From assembly GCA_965230625.1 (NCBI GenBank), contig CBDDLL010000001.1, forward strand, positions 186,001 through 250,000: a stretch of 64,000 nucleotides of DNA, read 5' to 3'. Under the pieces are notes generated by a model that had not been told where the DNA came from, made no database searches, and saw nothing but the letters and a program-made list of their open reading frames with translations. The DNA comes from Saccharicrinis sp965230625. GTDB lineage: Bacteria; Bacteroidota; Bacteroidia; Bacteroidales; Marinilabiliaceae. Below are positions 27,601 to 36,900 of the stretch, piece by piece. Numbering within the stretch: the first letter of the stretch is position 1; the number at the start of each line of letters is the position of its first letter. Both the position numbers and the translations under genes were made by a program.

Positions 27601-28828
27601 AACCAATTAACAAGTTAGTACCCTTAGCTTTATTAATGGAAATAACATTGTTGCTATGCTTATTTGAATAAATTGGATCTTTTAGTAATTTATACGGAAA
27701 AGTTTTTATCGACTTTAGTACACCAGAACCTTCGGTTCCTGTCCATAGTGTATTTAAATTATCACAAAATAGAGAAAGGATATTATGCTCCTTCACTGCT
27801 TTTTCTTTGCTTATGATATTTATTTCCTGGATTATTGGTTTTGAGGAAAGCAGTTCCGATTTCTCAATCATCATAATTCCACTACCATAAGTGCCTAAAT
27901 ATAAATTCCCTAAAGAATCAGGCTCTAATGCCATTATGTTTTCTTGTTGCCCATTCCACCTTATTGTAAAATGATGATTGTATATTTTATCGGTTTTGGG
28001 ATTTAATGTAATCAATCCATCTATCCATGAAGCAATCCAAATATTTCCATTCTCATCCTCATAAAATTCTTCAGGCCACCTGCACATTTGAACTTTATTT
28101 GACTCATCTATATGCTTATATTTTTTAAATATTGGTGGGTATAAGTCATCCTTGTCTTTTCTTAAAAGGTGCACTGCTCCCCACTCTGCTCCCTCATGGT
28201 CTGTTCCAATCCAAAGATTGCCTTTGGAATCTTCCATAAGGCATTTAACACCATCATCATTAAGACCTTTAGGATCTCCTTCTGTTTTTTTATATTTTAT
28301 TAATTTTAATCCGTTTCTATTTATAACTTCTAATGCATTTTCTTTTGCCCACATTTCTTCCTGGTAACTATCATATGTTTTTAATAACCCCTCTCGAGAA
28401 GCAATCCACATTCCCCCATATGATGACCTACAAATATCCGTAACCCAGTTAATTTTTACTCTCCTTATTTTTTCCGTTTTAGGATTGTATATATTTAGCC
28501 CAACTCTACTGCCAATCCAGATATTTCCCTCAACATCTTCTGTCAAATGAATAATATTGTCGTTGTCAATTGATAAACTATCATCCTTATCATGATTTAA
28601 TACCGTAAAAGAATACCCATCGTACCTAAAAAGTCCTCCCTTAGTTCCAAACCACATAAATCCTTTGGAGTCACGAAAACTTGTATTAATACTACTATTT
28701 AAAAGTTGATTTTCTTTGGATATGATTTCTACCCAATTATTACCCTCAATAAATTGTGCGTTACTATTGGAAATAAGTAATATAAAAAAGTAGAACAGAA
28801 TACTTGTAGGCTTACTTTTTGGAAACAT
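24674..28828 (-). CDS. Hybrid two-component sensor (propeller HTCS type) without HTH output domain
   Basis: 1384 residues. After a signal peptide, repeated Reg_prop blades (patterns such as GNIWIGSRVGLNIYNP and KGFIWVSSNGGITKVNP) fill about 30-690 and form two seven-bladed propellers in related sensors. A Y_Y_Y domain (about 735-800), one transmembrane helix (about 815-835) and a coiled coil (about 840-915) follow. Then come HisKA with H925 in MSHEFRTPLN, an HATPase with EDSGIGI and GTGLGLGITKKL, and a receiver with D1217 in FLDIKMPD. The last 120 residues have no AraC-type HTH, unlike classical HTCS proteins. Family members sense polysaccharide fragments; the ligand here is unknown. Confidence 0.92.
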   Translation of the reverse strand: MFPKSKPTSILFYFFILLISNSNAQFIEGNNWVEIISKENQLLNSSINTSFRDSKGFMWFGTKGGLFRYDGYSFTVLNHDKDDSLSIDNDNIIHLTEDVEGNIWIGSRVGLNIYNPKTEKIRRVKINWVTDICRSSYGGMWIASREGLLKTYDSYQEEMWAKENALEVINRNGLKLIKYKKTEGDPKGLNDDGVKCLMEDSKGNLWIGTDHEGAEWGAVHLLRKDKDDLYPPIFKKYKHIDESNKVQMCRWPEEFYEDENGNIWIASWIDGLITLNPKTDKIYNHHFTIRWNGQQENIMALEPDSLGNLYLGTYGSGIMMIEKSELLSSKPIIQEINIISKEKAVKEHNILSLFCDNLNTLWTGTEGSGVLKSIKTFPYKLLKDPIYSNKHSNNVISINKAKGTNLLIGYDKGVFSKYNYITNQWDHYNVGIDTEVRFVKEWSKNEYVVSAHEGTFIIDITTQKRRRLLHHFNLSDSIKRLPVTEIIDDYKNKKVLVFDKYIALGFLKDDTIEFKKFDYNYCSGLYKHSNGTYWLYRNWSNPILLDKDFTYLKEITTGAIGENKTTYQVIEDNEGNIWLATMNGLTKINSITHYYDHILEKNGLANNKTCGVVKDEKGFIWVSSNGGITKVNPETLEIVNYDHSDGISHIKFKERTGYIASNGLIYFGTNNGLFEFDPNAVKSNLNVPNVYITKLRLHNRIINARAILNDKVILSESMIFTDTILLPYRENVFSFEFTSLDYVSPKENQFLYKLSNIDKDWVSVNYERRFASYAGLQPGKYTFQVLGSNNDGVWSPKGDSVHVIIKPPWWLTVQSKIIWSILIVVFIYLIVWYNTRKIRQKRKILEIAVKRRTKELSDANNKLGKQNEQVTNQRDQIAKQNKLLENQQVILEKEVEERTNQLKKAKERAESANNAKSTFIANMSHEFRTPLNAIIGFAEILAQKETQKSSKSYIHSIQTGGRTLLRLINQVLDLSKIESGKLEIDKGPVSLPSIIDEVIIINKEIADQKGLSLHKRVGKEFPVTLLLDELRIRQVLLNLVGNGVKFTNTGFVDISIESVNISETKGNISISVEDSGIGIKEEQQKKIFDDFVQQDIHNNKHYEGTGLGLGITKKLVELMNGTINLQSKVNVGSKFIIELFDVQFDNTAQEDVTSEKLEYEYFNFEQVKILIADDLTANREVLRGYLNEFEFQIFEAENGIQAVEIWRHELPKITFLDIKMPDLTGYEIISTLREIDTENKAIIIATSASVFKNEESRLIELGFNDFLRKPIERNTIIKALAKYLKHQTKEVTAYRPQIEINNELILENEEIKSKIREYFKENKSFSSSNLSFRHVPEKIKVFEELSHDLNSNALRYLSIRMQEALDQFDVSEIKRLLDMLNSQL

Positions 28829-29177
28829 TCAATCTAGTTTTATCTTCAAGTTATAAAAATTGAAGATCAAATACTATTCATATGTTCGATTTATTTAGTA
28901 ACAAACAACAGCCTAAAAGACTAGTATAAAATAACCAAAATAAGCCCAATTAGAGAGTTCATAGAGCAACAAAGTAGAAAATTTAAAAGTCTACCCAAAT
29001 AGAAAACTTAGAGCATAGTTGAAAGTAAAATACAAACACATTAGTTCAATTAGGTATGACAGGCTTTTTAATTTTTGAACACTATACTAGAAATAGTATA
29101 TTGAATGAAATTTTAATCCACAAAAAAAGGCAACCAAAATGATTGCCTTGTAACTATTAAGATTATTTATTTCTCTT
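28829..29177. other. Intergenic region with the glyS terminator
   Basis: 349 bp between two leftward genes. The right part holds the glyS terminator (29122-29149). The left part is AT-rich and should contain the promoter of the hybrid sensor gene, but no clear consensus element was recognised. Confidence 0.5.
29122..29149 (-). terminator. Intrinsic terminator after glyS
   Basis: AAGGCAA (29127-29133) pairs with TTGCCTT (29143-29149). The A run at 29122-29128 provides a U tract for the leftward transcript. Confidence 0.85.
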
Positions 29178-30731
29178 TTAAACGAGGCTCTTAAACAATT
29201 TTTTCATGCTTACTTTTTCTTCAAGAATGGATTCAAGATTACTTATATTTACTCTGTCTTGTTCCATTGTATCCCTATAACGAATTGTAACTGTATTATC
29301 TTCCAGTGTTTGATGATCAACCGTAATACAAAACGGTGTTCCAATAGCATCCTGACGACGATAGCGTTTACCAATTGAATCTTTTTCATCGTACTGAAGA
29401 TTATAATCAAACTTCAAAGTATCAACAATTTCCAACGCTTTTTCAGGCAATCCATCCTTTTTAAGCAATGGCAATACCGCCATTTTTACTGGTGCAATAA
29501 CAGCTGGTAGTTTAAGTACAACGCGCATTTCCTTTTTACCATTTGCATCCTCAACCTCTTCCTCGGTATATGCACCAGCCATTAAACTAAGAAACATTCG
29601 GTCTACTCCAATCGAAGTTTCTACAACATATGGCACATAACTTTTATTCAATTCTGGATCAAAATATTGTAATTTCTTACCTGAATATTCCTGATGTTGC
29701 ATCAAATCAAAATCAGTACGTGAATGAATTCCTTCTACCTCCTTAAAACCAAATGGCATACGGTACTCGATATCTGTTGCTGCATTAGCGTAATGTGCTA
29801 ACTTCTCATGATCATGGTAACGATAGTTTTCATCGCCCATACCTAAAGATTTATGCCAGTTCATACGGAACTCTTTCCAATATTCAAACCATTTCATTTC
29901 ATCACCAGGGCGCACAAAAAACTGCATTTCCATTTGTTCAAATTCACGCATGCGGAAAATAAACTGACGGGCAACAATCTCGTTACGAAAAGCTTTACCT
30001 ATTTGTGCAATTCCAAAAGGAATTTTCATTCGTCCTGTTTTTTGAACATTCAGGAAGTTTACAAATATTCCTTGCGCTGTTTCAGGTCTTAAATAAATTT
30101 TACTAGCTCCATCTGCAGTTGATCCCATTTCTGTAGCAAACATCAAGTTAAACTGACGCACATCTGTCCAGTTTTTCGATCCTGATATAGGACAAACTAC
30201 TTCGTAGTCTATTATTATTTGTTTTAAATCTTCAAGATCATTATCGTTTAAAGCTTTTGTAAAACGAGCATGTATCTCATTAATTTTTTCCTGATTAGCT
30301 AATACTCTTGGATTAGTACTTTTAAATTGCTCTTCGTCAAAAGCTTCACCAAACCTTTTTTTGGCCTTTGTTACTTCCTTCTCAATTTTTCCTTCATACT
30401 TTTGAATCAAATCCTCAATTAAAACATCGGCACGATATCTCTTTTTACTGTCTTTATTATCAATCAAAGGATCATTGAATGCATCTACATGACCAGAAGC
30501 TTTCCAAGTGGTAGGATGCATAAATATGGCAGAATCTAAACCAACAACATTTTCGTTTAGTTTTACCATTGCGTCATACCAATATTTTTTAATATTGTTT
30601 TTTAGTTCAACTCCAAGTTGACCATAGTCGTAAACTGCTCCTAGTCCGTCATAAATTTCACTCGACTGAAAAACAAACCCATACTCTTTACAATGGGCTA
30701 CTAATTTCTTAAAAACATCTTCCTGAGCCAT
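29178..30731 (-). CDS. glyS: Glycyl-tRNA synthetase (alpha2, eukaryote/archaeal-like type)
   Basis: A 517-residue class II synthetase of the dimeric type. It begins KKLVAHCKEYGFVFQSSEIYDGLGAVYDYG, with motif 1 and motif 2 around YLRPETAQGIFVNF and FRNEIVARQFIFRMREFEQME, and the C-terminal anticodon-binding domain from about 410. The length and organisation match other Bacteroidota enzymes. A leftward -7 element CAAAAATA lies at 30865-30872, and a clear terminator follows the gene. Confidence 0.96.
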   Translation of the reverse strand: MAQEDVFKKLVAHCKEYGFVFQSSEIYDGLGAVYDYGQLGVELKNNIKKYWYDAMVKLNENVVGLDSAIFMHPTTWKASGHVDAFNDPLIDNKDSKKRYRADVLIEDLIQKYEGKIEKEVTKAKKRFGEAFDEEQFKSTNPRVLANQEKINEIHARFTKALNDNDLEDLKQIIIDYEVVCPISGSKNWTDVRQFNLMFATEMGSTADGASKIYLRPETAQGIFVNFLNVQKTGRMKIPFGIAQIGKAFRNEIVARQFIFRMREFEQMEMQFFVRPGDEMKWFEYWKEFRMNWHKSLGMGDENYRYHDHEKLAHYANAATDIEYRMPFGFKEVEGIHSRTDFDLMQHQEYSGKKLQYFDPELNKSYVPYVVETSIGVDRMFLSLMAGAYTEEEVEDANGKKEMRVVLKLPAVIAPVKMAVLPLLKKDGLPEKALEIVDTLKFDYNLQYDEKDSIGKRYRRQDAIGTPFCITVDHQTLEDNTVTIRYRDTMEQDRVNISNLESILEEKVSMKKLFKSLV

Positions 30732-30975
30732 ATAGTTTTATAAAAGATAATGATTGAAAACCTATGTACATATTAGGTTACCCTCTCATTCATTTTAGAT
30801 TAAACATTTTTACTTTACCACAGTTGTAAATTATTGAATTGTGGTGTTTTGCTAATTTAGATTGCAAAAATAATCCAAAATTCTTTTTTTCCGAATTATT
30901 CTAATATGGATTAACGAATTAGTTATCTTTGTTTTTATTATATTAACACTTGGAGAGGAATTTCAATATTTTAGG

Positions 30976-32550
30976 ATGAGAAAAAAAGTCGATTTTCTGG
31001 TAATAGGTTCCGGAATAGCGGGATTAAGTTTTGCACTCAAAGTAGCATCTCATGGTAAGGTTTTAGTAATTAGTAAAACAAAAATGGGCGAAACCAATAC
31101 AGCCTATGCACAGGGAGGAATAGCTGCTGTAACATATAAACCCGACGACTTTGAAAAGCACATTGAAGATACTGTAATTGCCGGAGATTATCTTTCTAAT
31201 CATGATGCGGTTAAGATGGTAATAGAGAATGGTCCCGAACAAATTAAACAATTAATTGACTGGGGAACCGATTTTGATCAAACAGAGGAAGGTAAATACG
31301 ATTTACATAAAGAAGGTGGTCATTCAGAATACCGTATTTTACATCATCTGGACAATACTGGCTTTGAGATTCAACGTGCATTAATTGCACAAGCTAAAAA
31401 ACATGAGAATATAGAATTTGCCGAAGATTTTTACGCTGTTGATATTATAACTCAACATCATCTAGGTGAAATTACTTATCGTTGGCGTACAGATGTGGAA
31501 TGTTACGGCGCATATGTTCTGAACGAAAAAACTGGTAAAGTTGATACTATTTTATCAAAAATAACCATGATGGCCACCGGAGGTATTGGTAATATATATC
31601 AAACCACAACAAATCCTACAATAGCTACTGGTGATGGAATTGCTATGGTTTACCGTGCAAAAGGAATTATTGAAAACATGGAGTTTGTTCAGTTTCATCC
31701 CACATCACTCTATAATCCAAAAGAAAGACCTTCGTTTTTAATTACTGAAGCCATGCGTGGTTATGGTGCAATTTTAAAACGACGAGATGGGAAACCTTTT
31801 ATGGAAAAATATGATAAAAGGGGAAATCTGGCACCTCGCGATATTGTTGCTCGAGCAATAGATAATGAAATGAAAAATACCGGTGATGACTTTGTCTATC
31901 TTGATGTTACTCATAAGGATCCTGAAGAAACAAAAGCTCATTTCCCAAATATTTATCATAAATGTGTAGAGTTAGGTTTTGATATCACAAAAGATATGAT
32001 TCCTGTTGTTCCTGCTGCTCACTACCTATGTGGTGGTATAAAAGTAGATTTACAGGGTAGAAGCTCTATTATTCATTTGTATGCTGCCGGAGAATGTTCT
32101 TCTACAGGTTTACACGGTGCAAACAGACTTGCAAGTAACTCTTTGCTAGAAGCAATCGTATACGCAGATGTAGCAGCTAAAGATGCTGTAAAAACGGTGG
32201 AAGATATTCAGTATAACACCAAAATTCCGAGTTGGAATGATGAGGGGACAACACATAATGAGGAAATGGTGTTAATTACGCAAACAAACAAAGAGGTTGA
32301 GCAAATTTTAAGCAACTATGTTGGTATTGTTCGTTCCAATCTGCGTTTGAAGAGAGCTTTGGATAGGCTCGAATTAATTTATCGTGAAACCGAAAGCCTT
32401 TTTGACGATTCAATTGTAACCAAGGAGTTGTGTGAACTTAGAAATAAGATTAATGTTGGTTACTTAATAATTAGGATGGCAATGAAGCGAAAAGAGAGTA
32501 AAGGCTTGCATTTTACATTGGACCAAAATAAGCTAAGAACTAAGCGATAA
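30976..32550 (+). CDS. nadB: L-aspartate oxidase
   Basis: A 524-residue flavoprotein that oxidises L-aspartate to iminoaspartate for NAD synthesis. The FAD-binding motif is VIGSGIAGLSFAL (about 8-20), followed by TNTAYAQGGIAAV, the active-site region GGHSEYRILHH, FVQFHPTSL and the C-terminal GANRLASNSLLEAIV typical of NadB rather than SdhA. A -7 element TATCTTTG is at 30924-30931. nadA/nadC are not adjacent. The glycosyltransferase starts 10 bp later. Confidence 0.96.
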   Translation: MRKKVDFLVIGSGIAGLSFALKVASHGKVLVISKTKMGETNTAYAQGGIAAVTYKPDDFEKHIEDTVIAGDYLSNHDAVKMVIENGPEQIKQLIDWGTDFDQTEEGKYDLHKEGGHSEYRILHHLDNTGFEIQRALIAQAKKHENIEFAEDFYAVDIITQHHLGEITYRWRTDVECYGAYVLNEKTGKVDTILSKITMMATGGIGNIYQTTTNPTIATGDGIAMVYRAKGIIENMEFVQFHPTSLYNPKERPSFLITEAMRGYGAILKRRDGKPFMEKYDKRGNLAPRDIVARAIDNEMKNTGDDFVYLDVTHKDPEETKAHFPNIYHKCVELGFDITKDMIPVVPAAHYLCGGIKVDLQGRSSIIHLYAAGECSSTGLHGANRLASNSLLEAIVYADVAAKDAVKTVEDIQYNTKIPSWNDEGTTHNEEMVLITQTNKEVEQILSNYVGIVRSNLRLKRALDRLELIYRETESLFDDSIVTKELCELRNKINVGYLIIRMAMKRKESKGLHFTLDQNKLRTKR

Positions 32551-32560
32551 AATACACAAC

Positions 32561-33823
32561 ATGAAAGTCCTAATCATTAACAAATCAATGCATAACGGAG
32601 GAGCCGCCGTTGCTGCAACAAGGCTATTTAATGCCCTAAAGCAAAATGATACTAGTGTAAAAATGCTGGTTGAAGATCCTGTTGTAGAAACAGATGATAT
32701 TAAATGCATTGCCAACTCAGGTGCAAAAAAAAGATCAGCTAATAGAAGATTTGTTTTTGAAAGACTTCACTTTTTACCTCACGAAAAAAATAAAACTATT
32801 CGGTTTAAATTCTCTCCTGCTAAATCAGGAGTTGATATTAGTAAACACCCTTTAGTTAAAGAAGCTGATATTATCCATTTACACTGGATAAATCATGGTT
32901 TTTTATCATTGAGAGGGATTAAAAAGCTATTTAAACTTAACAAACCTATAGTATGGACAATGCACGATATGTGGTTATTTACCGGAGGATGTCATTACTC
33001 TGGTGAATGTAATCATTACAAAGAAAAATGTGGCAATTGTCAATTTCTTAGATTTTCGGGTAAGAATGATTTCTCAAAAAGAATTTACAAGAAGAAAAAT
33101 AAAATATTTGAGAAGGTTAATATAAACGCAGTAGGGTGTAGCAATTGGATAATGGAAATGGCAAAAAGTGGTACATTACTACATAAACACAATGTATTAT
33201 CAGTTCCAAACCCTATTGATACAGAATTATTTAAGCCTCTTGACATAAAACAATGCCGAGAGGAATTTGGCTTACCTCAGGATAAAAAGCTTCTTTTATT
33301 TGGTGCTGCAAACATAAGTGACACACGCAAAGGAATAAAATACTTGATCCATGCACTAGAATTTTTAGATGTTAGGTATCCTGAACTTTCTAAAAAATTG
33401 GAACTGGTCATATTTGGAAAATGCAAAAAGCAAGAGTTGAAAAAGCTTTCTTATAAATGTCATAAGATTAAGTTTATTTCTGAACCAGCGAAACTAGTAA
33501 AATTATATAACTGCGCTGATGCATTTGTTTTACCCTCGTTAGAAGACAATTTGCCCAATACAATAATGGAGTCTCTGGCTTGTGGTGTACCAGTAGTTGC
33601 TTTCAATACTGGTGGCGTACCTGAAATGATTGAACAAAATGAGACGGGATACATTGCTTCTCAAAAAAATAGTGATGAGCTAGCTATTGGCATATACACC
33701 GTTATTTTTAAAGGATTTCCTAGCATTATGAAGTCAAACGCAAGAGACTATGCTATAAATAATTACTCGAATAATGTTGTTGCGAAAAAATATCAAGAAC
33801 TATATCAATCTGTTTTAGGTTAG
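32561..33823 (+). CDS. Glycosyltransferase family 4 protein
   Basis: A 420-residue GT-B enzyme. The N-terminal NKSMHNGGAAVAATRLFNAL and TMHDMWLFTGGCHYSGEC segments are typical of GT4 enzymes that build surface polysaccharides. The C-terminal nucleotide-sugar site has FVLPSLEDNLPNTIMESLACGVPVVAFNTGGVPEMI. Several Cys in the CxxC-rich part (about 143-162) may bind metal. It is an isolated GT following nadB by 10 bp rather than part of a visible polysaccharide cluster. The acceptor is unknown. Confidence 0.88.
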   Translation: MKVLIINKSMHNGGAAVAATRLFNALKQNDTSVKMLVEDPVVETDDIKCIANSGAKKRSANRRFVFERLHFLPHEKNKTIRFKFSPAKSGVDISKHPLVKEADIIHLHWINHGFLSLRGIKKLFKLNKPIVWTMHDMWLFTGGCHYSGECNHYKEKCGNCQFLRFSGKNDFSKRIYKKKNKIFEKVNINAVGCSNWIMEMAKSGTLLHKHNVLSVPNPIDTELFKPLDIKQCREEFGLPQDKKLLLFGAANISDTRKGIKYLIHALEFLDVRYPELSKKLELVIFGKCKKQELKKLSYKCHKIKFISEPAKLVKLYNCADAFVLPSLEDNLPNTIMESLACGVPVVAFNTGGVPEMIEQNETGYIASQKNSDELAIGIYTVIFKGFPSIMKSNARDYAINNYSNNVVAKKYQELYQSVLG

Positions 33824-33859
33824 GGTTGACAATTTCTTAAAAAAATATTCTAAAAATCA

Positions 33860-33892
33860 GGGAGGTTGAAACTAAATTCAACCTCCCTTTTT
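33860..33892 (+). terminator. Intrinsic terminator after the GT4 gene
   Basis: GGGAGGTTGA (33860-33869) pairs perfectly with TCAACCTCCC (33878-33887) around an 8-nt loop, followed by five T residues. Confidence 0.9.
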
Positions 33893-33939
33893 ATTATAAA
33901 TGTATTATTTCAGTTTAAACTGAATAATAATAACAATTA

Positions 33940-36900
33940 CTACTTTTTGATAAATTTAATTTTCTTTTGTCCACATGTTATAAAATATAAACCATTAGGC
34001 CATGAAGAAACGTCCAATTTATTTTCAATACCGGTATATACCTTCACTCCCGACATATTATAAACTGAATATTCGCTTTGAGCTTCTACATTTAGTACAC
34101 TATTTACAGGATTAGGTGAAATCTTAAGTGTATAACCAACATTATTTTTTTCTTCTACTAGAGAATTTAAAGTAGCTGATTTCTGACTAACGAAATTGCA
34201 TGTTTCGGTTGTAAAAGTAAAGCTTACCTGGCCTGTTGTATAGAAACCTCCAGAATGGTTAAGCTTAAACTCATAATTATAAGTTTGTCCTAATACAGGA
34301 TCTACATAACTCCAAGTTGATTGCGAACTGAAATCAAAATAGTAATATCCATCTGCTTGTGTTGGGGTATAGCAACTTCCATCTATACAAGCATATAAGT
34401 TACTAACATTAGTCCATCCCATATCTTTTTGGTAAACCCTTACCGTATTATCATCAACATACGAAACGCCATGTTCACCACATAAATTATCAGTTGTTCC
34501 ACCACCGGTATCTCCACCTGTGTCGCCTCCAGTGTCACCACCGGTATCACCGCCCGTATTATCACCAGTGTCACCGCCAGCATTATTGGAAGTAAATCCG
34601 ATATTGTCAAATAATGAAGAAGATGCTAATAGGAAATCATTGCCTGGAACTTCATTAAGCCAATTATCTTTTACAATTGAATTCTGATGTTGTGTAGAAA
34701 AAATTCGAGAATCTCCCCAATAACCATTTTCATAAGGATCATCCCACATACCTTGCGAATTCCAATCGGCATTAATGTATGCAATGGCCCTGATTATATC
34801 TTTGTTATTTTCAATAAAATCAAAGTAACCACTAAACCAATCGTTCCAGATTGTATTAGCATCAGTTTGAGTTTTAACTCCTCTGCTATCACCAGATACT
34901 GGCGCTTTGGTATTGTCAGAAAGGTCATAACCTTGAGGTGTCGATTCACAAATCATAACAGGAATGGTTTTCCCTCGTGCAAATTCAACCATCTCATTTT
35001 GTGTAGACCAGTTGCAGTCGTATGGAGTAAATACCGATAATCCCATCATGTCAACATAATTATCACCTGGGTACCAATCGGTGTATGGTTTGTTTAAATA
35101 AGTTTGTCCGCAAATATTTGCAGCATGCCAAACCATAGAAATATTGCTCTGGGCACCTTTAGATTGTATTCGATCATACATTCTTTTCCAGGCATTAACA
35201 TAAGCTGTTGGTTCGTATTCATTGTGCGGTCCATCAAACTCATAACCCCATCTTAGGTAAATAGGCCTATCAAGAGCTACAAGGTCATCAATCATCTTGT
35301 TCATATTATTGTCATAGGTTCCATTGTTAACATCAGCTAACATACCTTTCAAGTAAACAGCAACCAGTAATGCACTATTAGGATATTTTTGTGATAATGC
35401 AGTTAAGTTATGAGGGCCAGTACCATAACTAGCTGTTGAAGTAATACCTTCCAGATTATTAATACTAGTATACCCTGACAATCCAGCTGGAATATGTCCG
35501 GTAGCTCTTACATATTCACCTATACTTGTTGTATCCTGACCAATAAAAAGTAATATGCCGCTATCTGAAGTAAATTTCCCAGTTATTATATTTCCTGGAT
35601 TTGTGTTTCCTCCTGTATCACCACCAGTATCACCACCGGTATCACCACCGGTATCACCACCGGTATTTCCTCCTGTGTCACCTCCACCAGTATCGCCACC
35701 AGTATCACCACCTGTGTCTCCACCATCATTGTCGCCTCCTGATCCAGCTACAAAGCTGCATGATTCAGTAGTAAATGTAAATGAAACTTCTCCTGTAGTA
35801 TAGAAACCTCCAGAGTGGTTAAGCTTAAATTCATAATTGTATTGTTGCCCCAATACCGGATCAACATAGCTCCATGTTGATTGCGAGTTGAAATCAAAAT
35901 AGAAATACCCATCTGCTTGTATTGGTTCATAGCAATTTCCATCCACACAAGCGTACATGTTAGATACATTAGTCCATCCCATATCTTTTTGATAAACCCT
36001 TACCGTATTATCATCAACATATGAAACTCCGTGTTCACCACAATCACCTGTAGTTCCACCACCAGTATCTCCTCCAGTATCTCCACCACCAGTATCACCG
36101 CCTGTGTCACCTCCGCCAGTATCGCCACCTGTGTTGCCTCCATCTCCATTTCCGGAAACAACATTTGGTAATGCTATATTCTGAACATTGGCAGACGTAT
36201 TTGATTGATACGTTTTTTCAACTCTCTTCCAGTTACCATTATTGCTATAAGTACTAATTAAAGATTGAGCTGTTTCATGAGAAATATAATGTAATTCGGC
36301 CTTATCTCCAGGTTGTACTCCAATAATACATTTTAAGTGAGAGAATTCGTTACTGTTAAATGCTGATCTTTCCTGATCAGGATTGTGCTTAGTTTGCCCA
36401 ACTAAAATTGCTTGCGCTGTGTATGTATCAGTTAGGTTAATGTCCATAACAGCTTGCAGTTCATCATTGAGGTAAAAAGCACATCCGTACCCAGGATCAC
36501 CAGAAACTAGTGGATCATATCCTTCATTGGTGTGAAAACCTGCAAATAAGGTGTTGGTTAAATCATATTGTCCATCATTTCGGCCAAATACGGAACCAAA
36601 TGTATAAGCAAAACCTCCTGTACCAAAGTCTTTTGATTGATCTCCACCTGGGTACTGAGGTGACCATGATGAATGCTTCCAACCATGGGCATCTAAAGGA
36701 TTCAATCCAGCTACAGAAGAATAAACCTCTGGCACTGAACTCATTGGCTCCCCAGTGTTAAAATTTGAAATTGTCCACCAGTCTTTTGGAGGTATAGGCA
36801 ATTGTGCATCACTATTCGGTTTAACCTCAGTCATTACTATACCCGGCTGTTCATCACCAGGAAAAACACCAGCAGATATTAAATAACTATAACCTGTTTT

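Noticed and set aside
35555..35803. Antisense open frame rich in Ser-Pro-Pro-Val repeats
   Set aside because: It is the complement of the Gly/Asp/Thr linker of the secreted enzyme and has no start context of its own.
34490..36130. Regular short DNA repeats (CACCACCGGTATC-like units) resembling an array
   Set aside because: They are in frame inside the GH26 gene and encode Gly-Gly-Asp-Thr linkers; there are no unique spacers, so they are not CRISPR.
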